A DNA stretch of 64,000 nt from Robbsia andropogonis (lineage in GTDB: Bacteria; Pseudomonadota; Gammaproteobacteria; Burkholderiales; Burkholderiaceae): positions 24,993-88,992 of the forward strand of contig NZ_LAQU01000022.1 of assembly GCF_000970345.1 (NCBI RefSeq), written 5' to 3'. This document shows, in pieces, positions 40,593-49,964 of the stretch (the stretch's first letter is position 1; each line of letters opens with the position of its first letter). A model generated the notes under the pieces. It was not told the origin of the DNA, ran no database searches, and saw only the letters and a list, made by a program, of their open reading frames with translations. Position numbers and translations under genes: made by a program.

Positions 40593-41414
40593 ATGATCAA
40601 ATCGCGCGGCATTGTCGCGGTGCTGGCCGGGGGAATGCTGCTGTCGGCGTGCTCGACGGTTCAGACGCCCATCAAGCAGGATCCGCTGGAAGGCTTCAAT
40701 CGGACCATGTTCACTGTCAATGACAAGGTCGATCAGTATGCTTTCCGCCCGGTGGCAAAGGCCTATAACTGGGTACTGCCGCAGCCGATCCGGACGGGTA
40801 TTTCCAATGTCTTCTCGAACGTTGGTGATGTCACCGTCGCGGCGAACAAGCTATTGCAGGGCAATGTGACGGGCGGTGTGGAGACGATCATGCGGATCGC
40901 GATCAACACGGTCTTTGGGCTGGGCGGCATATTCGATATCGCGACGCAGGCGAGGTTGCCGAAACAACAGGCGGACTTTGGCTTGACGCTCGGGCATTAT
41001 GGCGTGCCGGCAGGCCCTTATCTGGTGCTGCCTTTCTTCGGTCCGAGCACGGTGCGTGACGCCGTTGGCATGGTGCCGGATGCGTACATGAGCCCGATCA
41101 CGTATGTTCGGCCTAATTGGATTCGCTTCACGCTGGTCGGCGTCAAGGCGGTCAGCGTGCGTGCTGCCTACCTGAATGCAACGGACCTGCTGCAAAGTGC
41201 GGCCCTCGACCAGTACTCTTTTGTGCGTAATGCGTATCTGCAGCGCCGTCAGTACATGTTGGGCAAGAACCAGGATTCGGGTGCGCTGCCGGATTACGGT
41301 GATGACGGCGGTACGGAGGGTGGCGCGGCGGCCCCTGGCGCTGCGTCTGCAACGGTGGCACCCGCCGCCGCGCCGGCGGGTGCCTCGGGTGCGTCTGCCG
41401 CCCCGGCACGCTGA
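40593..41414 (+). CDS. mlaA: Outer-membrane lipid asymmetry lipoprotein MlaA (VacJ)
   Basis: MlaA removes mislocalised phospholipids from the outer leaflet of the outer membrane and passes them to MlaC. The signal peptide ends at lipobox LLSAC. Family blocks: DPLEGFNRTMFTVNDKVDQYAFRPVAKAY, NVFSNVGDVTVAANKLLQG, FGLTLGHYGVPAGPYLVLPFFGPSTVRD. The C-terminal 40 residues are Ala/Pro/Gly-rich. In Enterobacteria this gene lies apart from mlaFEDCB; here it lies inside the operon, as in other Burkholderiaceae. Confidence 0.97.
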   Translation: MIKSRGIVAVLAGGMLLSACSTVQTPIKQDPLEGFNRTMFTVNDKVDQYAFRPVAKAYNWVLPQPIRTGISNVFSNVGDVTVAANKLLQGNVTGGVETIMRIAINTVFGLGGIFDIATQARLPKQQADFGLTLGHYGVPAGPYLVLPFFGPSTVRDAVGMVPDAYMSPITYVRPNWIRFTLVGVKAVSVRAAYLNATDLLQSAALDQYSFVRNAYLQRRQYMLGKNQDSGALPDYGDDGGTEGGAAAPGAASATVAPAAAPAGASGASAAPAR

Positions 41415-41440
41415 TACGCCTCTCGCCGGTGCGCCGAGAT

Positions 41441-41462
41441 CCGTGGCGGGTACCCGCCACGG
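41441..41462. repeat. 22-base perfect palindrome between mlaA and mlaC
   Basis: CCGTGGCGGGT at 41441-41451 is followed at once by its exact reverse complement ACCCGCCACGG at 41452-41462. No T-run follows. In RNA it can form a tight GC-rich hairpin; in DNA it is a symmetric site. The rest of the 236-base spacer (41415-41650) holds no gene. Confidence 0.6.
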
Positions 41463-41650
41463 TCCGAACGGCGAATGGGCGCGAGTTCACGCGAAGCGTA
41501 ACGTTCGCAAAAGTTGGCAACCGATGTTGTCCGTCGAGACGAGACGGGCGAACATAAGGCACTATTGGAAGGAGTCCGGCGCGTGCAGTCCAGCGGTACG
41601 GGATCCGGGAGTGCCGATGTGCGGTACTCGGGCAAGATCAGGAGAATCGA

Positions 41651-42331
41651 ATGAAGGAAGCAACACAATTGTCGCGGCGCATGTCTGCCGTGGCGGCTGC
41701 GATGGTGGCGGGTGCATTGGTGCTGGGCGTGCCCGTGGCCGCGTCTGCACAGTCGGTGGCGCAGGCAGCGCCCGTCGCGGCATCGGCGCAACCCGATGCA
41801 TTGATCAAGCAAGTGACCTCGGACGTGATGAACGCGGTGAAGTCCGATCCCGCGCTGCAATCAGGCGACATTAACCGTATCATCGCGCTGGTCAACCAGA
41901 AGATCCTCCCCTATACGGATTTCGAACGCACGACACGCCTGGTGATGGGACGTTATTGGCGCCAGGCATCGCCGCAGCAACGGCAGCAGATCGTGGAACA
42001 GTTCAAGCTGCTGTTGATTCGTACCTACTCTGGCGCCATTGCGCAAGTGCGTAACCAGCAGATCGAATACCTGCCGTTCCGCGCGGACCCGGGGGCAGAT
42101 GATGTAGTCGTGCGCACGCGCGTGGTGAACCAAGGTCAGCCGATCGAGCTCGATTATCGTCTGGGCAAGACGCCAAATGGCTGGAAGGTCTATGACCTGA
42201 ACGTGCTGGGCGCGTGGCTGATCCAGGCCTATCAGCAGCAGTTCGCGGAGCAAGTCCAGCAACATGGTGTCGACGGACTGATCCAGTTCCTGACCTCGCG
42301 TAACCAGCAATTGGCGCAAGCCAAGGGTTGA
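41651..42331 (+). CDS. mlaC: Periplasmic phospholipid carrier MlaC
   Basis: MlaC shuttles phospholipids between MlaA at the outer membrane and MlaFEDB at the inner membrane. The signal peptide is clear (MSAVAAAMVAGALVLGVPVAASAQ). The mature protein has the family's DFERTTRLVMGRYWRQASPQQRQQIVEQFK, LLIRTYSGAIAQVRNQQIEYLPFR and VYDLNVLGAWLIQAYQQQFAEQV segments. GGAG lies seven bases before ATG 41651. Length 226 aa is normal. mlaB follows with a one-base gap. Confidence 0.96.
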   Translation: MKEATQLSRRMSAVAAAMVAGALVLGVPVAASAQSVAQAAPVAASAQPDALIKQVTSDVMNAVKSDPALQSGDINRIIALVNQKILPYTDFERTTRLVMGRYWRQASPQQRQQIVEQFKLLLIRTYSGAIAQVRNQQIEYLPFRADPGADDVVVRTRVVNQGQPIELDYRLGKTPNGWKVYDLNVLGAWLIQAYQQQFAEQVQQHGVDGLIQFLTSRNQQLAQAKG

Positions 42332-42332
42332 T

Positions 42333-42593
42333 ATGTTCGAATCCGGTGAGGACATTACTCACGACGTCGCGAAAGCGGTGTTGCAGCGTGGCCTGAAGCG
42401 GATTGCCGATGGCGAGACGCGTCTTGACTGCCAGGGTCTCGTGCGGTTTGACTCGTCCGCGCTCGCGGTGTTGATGGCGTGGCGCCGCGCCGCGCTGCAG
42501 CGCGGCGACGACCTGCACGTCGAGCACGCGCCACCGGCCTTGCAAAGCCTTGCGCGCGCCTATGGAATAGATGCAATGGTGTTCGGACACTGA
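42333..42593 (+). CDS. mlaB: STAS-domain protein MlaB
   Basis: MlaB is a small cytoplasmic STAS protein that binds MlaF and is needed for transporter assembly and activity. The 86-residue frame shows the STAS fold: DCQGLVRFDSSALAVLMAWRRAA matches the conserved serine-bearing loop (VDSSALALL) and helix, followed by LHVEHAPPALQSLARAYGI. It closes the six-gene mla operon. Confidence 0.93.
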   Translation: MFESGEDITHDVAKAVLQRGLKRIADGETRLDCQGLVRFDSSALAVLMAWRRAALQRGDDLHVEHAPPALQSLARAYGIDAMVFGH

Positions 42594-42712
42594 GGGCGCC
42601 GATGATGTCGGCAGATCGGGGCTCGTCGGGGATACGCCGGACGGGCCTTTGTTGTTTCCGTAGCCCCAATTTCGGCGTGGGGGCAACTCCGAGCGGGTGG
42701 GGCGGCAAGCCT

Positions 42713-42743
42713 TTGAAAGGGCAAAGCGTTTTTCGCTTATAAT
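42713..42743 (+). promoter_or_regulatory. Promoter of the ABC-2 operon
   Basis: TTGAAA at 42713-42718 and a consensus TATAAT at 42738-42743 are separated by 19 bases (18 if the -10 is read one base earlier). It gives the ATPase gene at 42806 its own start, separate from mla. Confidence 0.55.
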
Positions 42744-42805
42744 ACGGGGTTTTCAGACGCAGACCTCGCCATCATTTTTGTGCCAGGCGCTCATCCCCAC
42801 TTTCC

Positions 42806-43837
42806 ATGCCCAGCAGCAAGCTTCCTGCCATCGACATCCGTAGCGTGAAGAAGCACTATCACGCGCTGCAGGCACTCAAGGGCGTTGACCTCACGATCGA
42901 ACAGGGCGAATTTTTCGGTCTCCTCGGCCCGAATGGCGCCGGTAAGACCACGTTGATCAGTATCCTGGCCGGTCTCGCCCGCGCCGACGCCGGTTCCGTC
43001 CAAGTGCTCGGCCACGACGTCGTGCACGATTTCCGGGCCGCGCGGCAGCTGGTGGGGGTTGTTCCGCAAGAGCTGGTTTTCGATCCTTTTTTTACCGTGC
43101 GTGAGACGTTGCGCATCCAGTCTGGCTATTTTGGCTTGACCCGCAACGATGCATGGATCGATGAGATTCTCCACAACCTGGGGCTTACCGACAAGGCTGA
43201 TACCAATACCCGCGCGTTGTCCGGCGGCATGAAGCGGCGCGTCCTCGTGGCGCAGGCGCTTGTGCACCGTCCGCCGGTCATCGTGCTCGACGAGCCGACG
43301 GCTGGCGTTGATGTGGAATTGCGCCAGACGCTCTGGGAGTTCATTGCGCGGTTGAATCGTGCGGGTCACACAATCATTCTGACCACGCACTATCTCGAGG
43401 AAGCGGAGTCGCTGTGCAATCGAATTGCCATGATGCGGCGCGGTGAAGTGGTGGCGCTGGAGCGCACCGATCAACTGTTGCAACGCTTTGCCGGGCTGCA
43501 ACTGGCGTTGCGCATTCGCGGCGCGGCGTTGCCTGAGAGTCTGCGCGCCTTGGAAGTCGAGGCGGCGGGAGCAAGCGGGTCCGTCGCGATTGCCGCGGGC
43601 GATGCACGCGCCGTCGTGCAGACGGACGCGCTTGGACATGGCATGGCTGGCATTGGCGGGTCGCAGGCGCGCCATTATGTGCTGCGTCTGAACAGTTATG
43701 ACGACATCGAGCCGCTGCTGGCGCGCTGCCGCGAGGCCGGCTGTGTGCTGGAGGATGTCGAAATTCGCAAGACCGATCTCGAGGACGTATTCCTGCAACT
43801 GACCCGCGAGCCTGAAGCAGGCGAGGTTTTATCGTGA
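42806..43837 (+). CDS. ABC-2 type transporter ATP-binding protein (YadG-like)
   Basis: The ATPase has Walker A GPNGAGKTT, Q-loop VPQELVFDPFFTVRE, signature LSGGMKRRVLVAQALVHRP, Walker B VIVLDEPTAGVDVELR and switch His TTHYLEEAE. This pattern belongs to the DrrA/NodI/YadG class that pairs with ABC-2 permeases. After about residue 225 comes a longer accessory domain than in YadG, with an Ala/Gly-rich insert and DLEDVFLQLTRE at the end. It overlaps the permease gene by four bases. The substrate is unknown; this pair commonly lies next to mla and ibaG-murA in related genomes, which hints at an envelope role. Confidence 0.93.
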   Translation: MPSSKLPAIDIRSVKKHYHALQALKGVDLTIEQGEFFGLLGPNGAGKTTLISILAGLARADAGSVQVLGHDVVHDFRAARQLVGVVPQELVFDPFFTVRETLRIQSGYFGLTRNDAWIDEILHNLGLTDKADTNTRALSGGMKRRVLVAQALVHRPPVIVLDEPTAGVDVELRQTLWEFIARLNRAGHTIILTTHYLEEAESLCNRIAMMRRGEVVALERTDQLLQRFAGLQLALRIRGAALPESLRALEVEAAGASGSVAIAAGDARAVVQTDALGHGMAGIGGSQARHYVLRLNSYDDIEPLLARCREAGCVLEDVEIRKTDLEDVFLQLTREPEAGEVLS

Positions 43838-44676
43838 TACCTGTTTCTTCGTCTTCCAATGGTCGGGGTGGGAGCGCCGATGATGTCGCCATCGGTGTGG
43901 CGCGTGCGCCATACAGTCGGTTCACCGGTTTCCGCGTGCTGTTGTACAAGGAACTGCTGCGTTTCTGGAAGGTCTCGTTCCAGACCGTTGCCGCACCTGT
44001 TATCACCGCCTTGCTATACCTGGCCATCTTCGGTCATGCGTTGCAGCATCGGGTTGATGTGTATGCGGGCATCGATTACGTCTCGTTCCTGGTGCCCGGC
44101 CTTGTGATGATGAGCGTATTGCAGAATGCGTTCGCTAACAGCTCGTCGTCGTTGATCCAGTCGAAAATCACAGGGAATTTGATTTTCGTGTTACTGCCGC
44201 CGCTGTCGCATTGGGATCTGTTTGCCGCGTACACGCTGGCATCGGTCGCGCGCGGCCTGGTGGTGGGGCTCGGTGTGTTCATCGTCACGATCTACTTCGT
44301 GTCGCTCCATTGCGCGTCGCTGCTCTATATCGCCGCATTCGGGCTGTTGGGTGCCGCCATCCTCGGCGTGCTGGGCCTGATTGCCGGCATTGTCGCCAGT
44401 AAGTTCGACCAATTGGCAGCGTTCCAGAATTTCCTGATCATGCCGCTGACCTTCTTGTCCGGCGTGTTCTATTCGACGCGTTCGCTCCCGCCCTTCTGGC
44501 GGCATGCGTCGCATTTCAACCCGTTTTTCTACATGATCGACGGGTTCCGTTACGGCTTTTTCGGTCAATCAGACTGCTCGCCGTTGTTGAGTTTGTCGAT
44601 TGTCGGTTTCTTCTTTGTCGTGCTTGCCGGACTGGCCGTGCGCATGCTCGCCAGCGGTTTCAAGCTCAGGCATTAA
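43834..44676 (+). CDS. ABC-2 type transporter permease (YadH-like)
   Basis: Six hydrophobic segments are spaced as in ABC-2 permeases, after a polar N-terminus of about 35 residues. The conserved stretch is present: VSFLVPGLVMMSVLQNAFANSSSS, then FLIMPLTFLSGVFYSTRSLPPFW and ASHFNPFFYMIDGFRYGFFG. Start is GTG 43834 within the ATPase stop region. It forms a two-gene transporter with the upstream ATPase. Confidence 0.92.
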   Translation: MIPVSSSSNGRGGSADDVAIGVARAPYSRFTGFRVLLYKELLRFWKVSFQTVAAPVITALLYLAIFGHALQHRVDVYAGIDYVSFLVPGLVMMSVLQNAFANSSSSLIQSKITGNLIFVLLPPLSHWDLFAAYTLASVARGLVVGLGVFIVTIYFVSLHCASLLYIAAFGLLGAAILGVLGLIAGIVASKFDQLAAFQNFLIMPLTFLSGVFYSTRSLPPFWRHASHFNPFFYMIDGFRYGFFGQSDCSPLLSLSIVGFFFVVLAGLAVRMLASGFKLRH

Positions 44677-44709
44677 CGACGCAATATAACCCCACCGGTG
44701 GAGCGCCTC

Positions 44710-44976
44710 ATGTTGCCGACGCCTGATCAGATCCGCACTTACATCGCGGCCGACCTGTCCTGTGAACACCTCGATGTCGAGGGGGACGGACAGCATTTCT
44801 TCGCGACCATCGTCAGTCCGGCGTTCGAGGGCAAGCGTCACATCGCGCGTCACAAGCTGGTATATGCCGCGCTGGGTGATCGGATGCGCGAGGAGATTCA
44901 CGCGCTAAGCATGAAGACGCTGACGCCGGCGGAATTCGCTGCCGCAGGCGGCCAGGCGACCGCGCCGGGTATGTAA
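44710..44976 (+). CDS. ibaG: BolA family protein IbaG
   Basis: IbaG (YrbA) is a BolA-type partner of monothiol glutaredoxin in iron-sulfur and iron handling, and is linked to acid stress in E. coli. The 88-residue protein has the BolA helix-sheet pattern with SPAFEGKRHIARHKLVYAALGDRMREEIHALSMKTLTP, including the conserved RH.LVY motif with its His. ATG 44710 follows GGAG by about seven bases; GTG 44698 would add four residues. ibaG next to murA is conserved in proteobacteria. Confidence 0.94.
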   Translation: MLPTPDQIRTYIAADLSCEHLDVEGDGQHFFATIVSPAFEGKRHIARHKLVYAALGDRMREEIHALSMKTLTPAEFAAAGGQATAPGM

Positions 44977-45084
44977 GGACAGGATAGCAGCGTGTGGATT
45001 GAAGACAAACCCGGTACGGTTGCCACTGTACCCGAGCGCATCCGGAACACCGTGCCGGTTGCCACCCAACAGGAGGAGACGCGG

Positions 45085-46374
45085 ATGGACAAGCTCTGCA
45101 TCGAAGGCGGACGTCGGCTTCACGGCGAGGTAATCGTGTCGGGCGCAAAAAACGCATCGCTGCCGATCCTGTGCGCAGCCCTGCTGAGCGCCGAACCGGT
45201 GCGTCTGCACAATGTTCCCAACTTGAACGATGTCCGCACGATCCTCGCGTTGCTGCGTCAGATGGGCGTGAAGGTCACCGTCGATGTGGACACGGTGACG
45301 CTGGATGCCGGTGCCGTGGACAACCCCCTGGCGCCGTACGAGTTGGTCAAGACGATGCGTGCATCGATCCTGGTGCTCGGGCCGTTGCTGGCGCGTTTCG
45401 GCCATGCGCGCGTGTCCCTGCCCGGCGGTTGCGCGATTGGCGCACGGCCGGTTGACCAGCACATCAAGGGCCTGCAGACGATGGGTGCCGAGATCGCCAT
45501 CGAACATGGTTATATCGAAGCACGCGCATCACGCTTGAAGGGGGCGCTGGTCGTCACCGACATGATCACTGTCACCGGCACGGAAAACTTGCTGATGGCC
45601 GCAACGCTGGCGGACGGTGAGACCGTACTCGAGAACGCCGCGCGCGAACCCGAAGTCACGGACCTCGCGAATCTGCTGGTCAAGATGGGCGCGAAGATCG
45701 AGGGCATCGGCACCGATCGCCTGGTGATCCAGGGCGTCGACAAATTGCATGGTGCCGAGCATCGGGTCATCTCGGACCGTATCGAGGCGGGCACCTTCCT
45801 TTGCGCGGTGGCTGCCGCGGGTGGTGACGTGACACTTCGCAACGTGACCCCGGGTCTCCTCGACGCCGTGATCGAAAAGCTGCGCGAGGCGGGGGTGACG
45901 ATCGAAGCGGGGGGCAGTGGCGCCGATAAAGGCGACAACTGGTTACGTGTGGCGATGCAGGGCAGGCCACGCGCGGTAAGCTTCCGTACGTCAGAATACC
46001 CGGCCTTCCCGACCGACATGCAGGCACAGTTCATGGCGTTGAATTGTATTGCGGAGGGCGCGGCGCAAGTGGTGGAGACGATCTTCGAAAATCGCTTCAT
46101 GCATGTGCAGGAATTGAACCGCCTGGGTGCGAATGTCACGATCGACGGCAACACGGCTTTTGTCAGTGGTGTGCAGGCGTTGTCCGGCGCGACGGTGATG
46201 GCGACGGATTTGCGCGCATCGGCGTCCCTGGTGATCGCGGCGCTGGTTGCCGATGGGGAAACGACCATCGATCGTATCTATCACCTCGATCGCGGGTATG
46301 ACCGGATGGAGCGAAAGCTGAGCGGTATCGGCGCCGCCGTACGTCGTATTCACGGGGACGGGAGCCCGGCATGA
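45085..46374 (+). CDS. murA: UDP-N-acetylglucosamine 1-carboxyvinyltransferase MurA
   Basis: MurA transfers enolpyruvate to UDP-GlcNAc, the first committed step of peptidoglycan synthesis and the fosfomycin target. The N-terminal [22 protein letters not shown] contains the conserved Lys. The catalytic Cys is present in [16 protein letters not shown], so fosfomycin binding should be possible. [13 protein letters not shown] and [11 protein letters not shown] are family blocks. AGGAGGAG seven bases upstream fixes ATG 45085, although the frame is open to 44992. Length 429 aa. The stop overlaps hisG by four bases. Confidence 0.97.
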   Translation: MDKLCIEGGRRLHGEVIVSGAKNASLPILCAALLSAEPVRLHNVPNLNDVRTILALLRQMGVKVTVDVDTVTLDAGAVDNPLAPYELVKTMRASILVLGPLLARFGHARVSLPGGCAIGARPVDQHIKGLQTMGAEIAIEHGYIEARASRLKGALVVTDMITVTGTENLLMAATLADGETVLENAAREPEVTDLANLLVKMGAKIEGIGTDRLVIQGVDKLHGAEHRVISDRIEAGTFLCAVAAAGGDVTLRNVTPGLLDAVIEKLREAGVTIEAGGSGADKGDNWLRVAMQGRPRAVSFRTSEYPAFPTDMQAQFMALNCIAEGAAQVVETIFENRFMHVQELNRLGANVTIDGNTAFVSGVQALSGATVMATDLRASASLVIAALVADGETTIDRIYHLDRGYDRMERKLSGIGAAVRRIHGDGSPA

Positions 46375-47060
46375 CGCAGTTGACCGAATCGCGGAATGCC
46401 GCCACATCGAACGGCGCCAAGCTGACGCTGGCCCTGTCGAAAGGGCGGATTTTCGAGGAAACGCGGCCGCTGCTGGCGGCGGCCGGCATCGAGGTCACGG
46501 AGGACCCTGAAACGTCGCGCAAGCTGATCCTGCCGACTACCAATCCGAATTTGCGCGTGATCGTGGTTCGCGCGACGGATGTCCCCACTTATGTGCAGTA
46601 TGGCGCGGCCGATTTCGGCGTGGCCGGCAAGGATGTGCTGCTCGAGCATGGTGGCGCGGGCCTTTATCAGCCGATCGACCTCGAGATTGCGCGTTGCCGG
46701 ATGTCGGTGGCGGTGCAAGCGGGATTCGACTATGCCGGCGCGGTACGACAGGGCGCCCGTTTGCGCGTGGCGACCAAATATGTGCAGATGGCGCGTGAGC
46801 ATTTTGCGGCAAAGGGCATGCACGTCGACTTGATCAAGCTGTATGGCTCGATGGAACTGGCGCCACTGGTCGGCCTGGCTGATGCCATCGTCGATCTGGT
46901 CAGTTCGGGCGGTACGTTGCGTGCGAACAATCTTGTCGAAGTGGAAGAGGTAATGGAGATTTCGTCACGGCTGGTCGTGAACCAGGCGGCGTTGAAAATC
47001 AAGCGCGACGCGCTGGCGCCGCTGCTTTCCGCATTTGAGACGGCGATCCGCGGCGCCTAG
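46371..47060 (+). CDS. hisG: ATP phosphoribosyltransferase HisG (short form)
   Basis: HisG condenses ATP with PRPP, the first and regulated step of histidine synthesis. At 229 aa it is the short form without the C-terminal regulatory domain, so it needs HisZ, which is not in the window. Motifs: [38 protein letters not shown], and the PRPP-binding [19 protein letters not shown]. It starts inside the murA stop codon, which couples histidine genes to cell-wall synthesis expression. Confidence 0.97.
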   Translation: MTQLTESRNAATSNGAKLTLALSKGRIFEETRPLLAAAGIEVTEDPETSRKLILPTTNPNLRVIVVRATDVPTYVQYGAADFGVAGKDVLLEHGGAGLYQPIDLEIARCRMSVAVQAGFDYAGAVRQGARLRVATKYVQMAREHFAAKGMHVDLIKLYGSMELAPLVGLADAIVDLVSSGGTLRANNLVEVEEVMEISSRLVVNQAALKIKRDALAPLLSAFETAIRGA

Positions 47061-47093
47061 CAAGATCGGTTTCAACCGGGTAATGCGATCTCG

Positions 47094-48443
47094 ATGGATA
47101 CGACAATGGCACTGACAATTCGCAAACTGGATTCGCGCACGCCGGACTTTCTTGCCGCGCTGGCGACGGTCCTAGCCTTCGAGGCGGACGACGACGCGGC
47201 CGTTGACGATGCCGTGGCCGGCATCCTTGCGGACGTGAAGACGCGTGGCGACGCCGCCGTGCTCGAATACACGCGCCGTTTCGACCGGCTGGATAACACC
47301 GGCGAACCTGGCATGGCCGCGCTCGAGCTGCCGCAATCGGCGCTGGAGGTGGCCCTGGCAGGGCTCGATCCGGTGCGTCGCACCGCGCTCGAAACCGCCG
47401 CGAACCGTGTGCGCCTCTATCACGAGCGGCAAAAAGCGGAGTGTGGCGTCCATGGCTGGCAGTACACCGAAGCCGACGGCACGGTATTGGGCCAGAAGGT
47501 CACCCCGCTGGACCGTGTCGGGATCTACGTTCCGGGCGGCAAGGCAGCGTATCCGTCGTCGGTGCTGATGAATGCGATTCCGGCGTCCGTGGCGGGGGTC
47601 GGTGAGATTGTCATGGTCGTGCCGACGCCGGACGGCGTACGGAACGATCTCGTGTTGGCGGCGGCCCGGTTGGGCGGCGTGCACCGCGTCTTCACGATCG
47701 GGGGGGCGCAGGCTGTCGGCGCATTGGCGTACGGCACGCAAACGGTGCCTCCGGTCGACAAGATCGTAGGGCCGGGCAATGCCTATGTCGCTTGTGCGAA
47801 GCGCCGTGTATTCGGCACCGTTGGTATCGACATGATCGCAGGACCGTCCGAGATCCTGGTGATCTGCGACGGCACGACCGATCCGGACTGGGTGGCGATG
47901 GACCTGTTCTCGCAGGCCGAGCACGACGAACTCGCCCAATCGATCCTTCTGTGCCCTGACGACGCCTATATCGCCCGCGTGGAAGCCTCGCTCAATACCT
48001 TGCTTGACGCCATGCCGCGGCGCGACACGATCCGCGCGTCGCTCGAAGGTCGTGGCGCCCTGGTCAAGGTCCGTGACATGCCGGAAGCCTGTGAGATCGC
48101 GAACCAGATTGCGCCCGAACATTTGGAAATCTCGGCAGCCGCACCGCAGGAATGGGCCGATCGCATTCGCCACGCCGGCGCAATCTTTCTCGGCCGTTTC
48201 AGCAGCGAAAGCATTGGGGATTATTGCGCCGGCCCGAACCACGTGCTGCCGACGTCGCGCACGGCCCGATTCTCGTCGCCCCTCGGCGTATACGATTTCA
48301 TCAAGCGCTCGAGCCTGATCCAGGTCAGCGAGGGCGGCGCCGTGACGCTGGGCCGCATTGCCGCCGAACTGGCGTACGGCGAGGGTCTGCAAGCCCACGC
48401 GCGCAGCGCAGAGTTGCGTATTGAAGGTCTGCGGAGCAAGTAG
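47094..48443 (+). CDS. hisD: Histidinol dehydrogenase HisD
   Basis: HisD oxidises histidinol to histidine in two NAD-dependent steps, using zinc. Family signature: [29 protein letters not shown]. Zinc ligands and catalytic residues lie in [23 protein letters not shown] and [13 protein letters not shown]. Length 449 aa; ATG 47106 ([10 protein letters not shown]) matches related starts better than 47094 and may be the true one. Downstream, hisC, usually next in Burkholderia, is absent. Confidence 0.97.
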   Translation: MDTTMALTIRKLDSRTPDFLAALATVLAFEADDDAAVDDAVAGILADVKTRGDAAVLEYTRRFDRLDNTGEPGMAALELPQSALEVALAGLDPVRRTALETAANRVRLYHERQKAECGVHGWQYTEADGTVLGQKVTPLDRVGIYVPGGKAAYPSSVLMNAIPASVAGVGEIVMVVPTPDGVRNDLVLAAARLGGVHRVFTIGGAQAVGALAYGTQTVPPVDKIVGPGNAYVACAKRRVFGTVGIDMIAGPSEILVICDGTTDPDWVAMDLFSQAEHDELAQSILLCPDDAYIARVEASLNTLLDAMPRRDTIRASLEGRGALVKVRDMPEACEIANQIAPEHLEISAAAPQEWADRIRHAGAIFLGRFSSESIGDYCAGPNHVLPTSRTARFSSPLGVYDFIKRSSLIQVSEGGAVTLGRIAAELAYGEGLQAHARSAELRIEGLRSK

Positions 48444-48557
48444 AATGCATGGATAAAGCCGTGATCCGTGTCCACGGCCTGCCGCCGATATCAGCTTAAG
48501 CGGGTCGCCGGCACCAAAATTCGTCCCTTGATGTCGTCCTTTATTGAGCAGAAGATC
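48444..48557. other. hisD-hisB junction lacking hisC
   Basis: Only 114 bases separate hisD from hisB. They contain a 16-codon frame (48449-48499, [16 protein letters not shown]) and no recognisable piece of histidinol-phosphate aminotransferase. In Burkholderia the order is normally hisD-hisC-hisB. Confidence 0.7.
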
Positions 48558-49145
48558 ATGCGTACCGCCGAAGTCGTCCGCAATACCAGCGAGACGCAAA
48601 TCCGAGTGAAGTTGAACCTGGACGGCACGGGCCGTCCTGCCTTGGCCTCCGGCGTGCCTTTTCTCGACCATATGCTGGACCAGATCGCACGCCATGGTCT
48701 TATCGACCTCGAGGTGGAGGCGAAGGGCGATACGCACATCGACGACCATCACACCGTGGAAGACGTCGGCATCACGCTCGGCCAGGCAGTGGCGCAGGCC
48801 ATCGGCGACCGGAAGGGCATCAACCGTTATGGTCATGCCTACGTGCCGCTCGACGAGTGCCTGTCACGGGTCGTCATCGATTTTTCCGGTCGTCCGGGCC
48901 TGGAGTTCCACGTGCCGTTCACGCGTGCTCGCGTCGGGACATTCGATGTCGACCTGACGATCGAATTCTTTCGTGGTTTCGTCAACCATGCGGGCGTGAC
49001 CTTGCATATCGACAATATCCGTGGCCTGAATGCCCACCATCAGGTGGAAACCGTGTTCAAGGCATTTGGCCGCGCATTGCGCATGGCCGTTACCCAGGAT
49101 GAGCGTGCCGCGGGCCAGATCCCGTCGACGAAAGGCAGCCTATGA
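48558..49145 (+). CDS. hisB: Imidazoleglycerol-phosphate dehydratase HisB
   Basis: HisB dehydrates imidazoleglycerol phosphate with two manganese ions. The metal motifs are [34 protein letters not shown] and [20 protein letters not shown]. At 195 aa it is the single-function form, with no phosphatase domain, so histidinol phosphatase must come from elsewhere. The frame is open to 48468, but ATG 48558 ([14 protein letters not shown]) is the family start. It overlaps hisH by four bases. Confidence 0.97.
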   Translation: MRTAEVVRNTSETQIRVKLNLDGTGRPALASGVPFLDHMLDQIARHGLIDLEVEAKGDTHIDDHHTVEDVGITLGQAVAQAIGDRKGINRYGHAYVPLDECLSRVVIDFSGRPGLEFHVPFTRARVGTFDVDLTIEFFRGFVNHAGVTLHIDNIRGLNAHHQVETVFKAFGRALRMAVTQDERAAGQIPSTKGSL

Positions 49146-49789
49146 GCAAGATCATCGCGATTGTCGATTATGGCTCCGGCAATCTGCGCTCTGTCGCGCA
49201 GGCCGTGCGTCACGCGGCGCCCGAAGCCGATGTCCGCCTGGTGACGGCACCGTCTGAAATCGCGGCCGCCGACCGTATCGTATTGCCAGGCCAGGGTGCG
49301 ATGCCGGATTGCATGCGCTCGCTGCGCGACTCCGGTCTGCAGCAAGCGGTGATTGCTGCCGCGCAGCATAAACCGTTGCTGGGTGTCTGTATCGGTGAGC
49401 AGATGCTATTCGACCGCAGTGACGAGGGCGACACGCCGGGTCTCGGTCTTTTGCCGGGGCGCGTGGTGCGTTTCCAGCTCGACGGCAAGGTGCAGAGTGA
49501 CGGTTCACGCTTCAAGACGCCGCAAATGGGATGGAACCGTGTGCGCCAGGCGGTGTCACACCCACTGTGGGATGGCATTCCGGACGAGTCGTATTTCTAC
49601 TTCGTCCACAGTTATTATGTCGTACCGGCGAATACCGAGGATGCGGTGGGGGTGACCGAGTACGGCGCCCCCTTCACATCGGCGGTGGCGCGCGGCAATA
49701 TCTTCGCGACGCAGTTCCATCCGGAGAAGAGCGCGGGGGCCGGATTGCGGCTCTACCGCAATTTCGTCGATTGGCAACCGCACCGGTAA
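49142..49789 (+). CDS. hisH: Imidazole glycerol phosphate synthase glutaminase HisH
   Basis: HisH frees ammonia from glutamine and channels it to HisF. The class I amidotransferase triad is present: Cys in [12 protein letters not shown], His and Glu in [14 protein letters not shown]. The N-terminus [14 protein letters not shown] is typical. Length 215 aa. It follows hisB with a four-base overlap; the marC-like gene found between them in some Burkholderia is absent. A strong hairpin follows. Confidence 0.97.
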   Translation: MSKIIAIVDYGSGNLRSVAQAVRHAAPEADVRLVTAPSEIAAADRIVLPGQGAMPDCMRSLRDSGLQQAVIAAAQHKPLLGVCIGEQMLFDRSDEGDTPGLGLLPGRVVRFQLDGKVQSDGSRFKTPQMGWNRVRQAVSHPLWDGIPDESYFYFVHSYYVVPANTEDAVGVTEYGAPFTSAVARGNIFATQFHPEKSAGAGLRLYRNFVDWQPHR

Positions 49790-49799
49790 GCCTGCTGGC

Positions 49800-49829
49800 G
49801 CGAAGCGCCGGGTCAGTCCGGCGCTTCGC
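49800..49829 (+). terminator. Strong intra-operon hairpin after hisH
   Basis: GCGAAGCGCCGG at 49800-49811 and CCGGCGCTTCGC at 49818-49829 form a perfect 12-base-pair stem over a six-base loop. The following bases, CGTTGTTACTG, are only moderately T-rich. It may reduce or stop transcription inside the his operon, or mark an RNA-processing end. The spacer to hisA is 175 bases, long for this operon. Confidence 0.55.
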
Positions 49830-49964
49830 CGTTGTTACTGCTGTCCCTGCTGTCCGCGTCGCCTGTGGTTGAAATGGCCGCCGTGCCCTTTGGGTGCCGG
49901 CGTTTCGCCAAAGCAGAAGACGACGGAATTTTTTGAACCGCAACGTTCTACGCTCACCGATTTT

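Noticed and set aside
48449..48499. 16-codon frame between hisD and hisB as a his leader peptide
   Set aside because: It has one histidine only and sits inside the operon, so it does not look like an attenuator leader.
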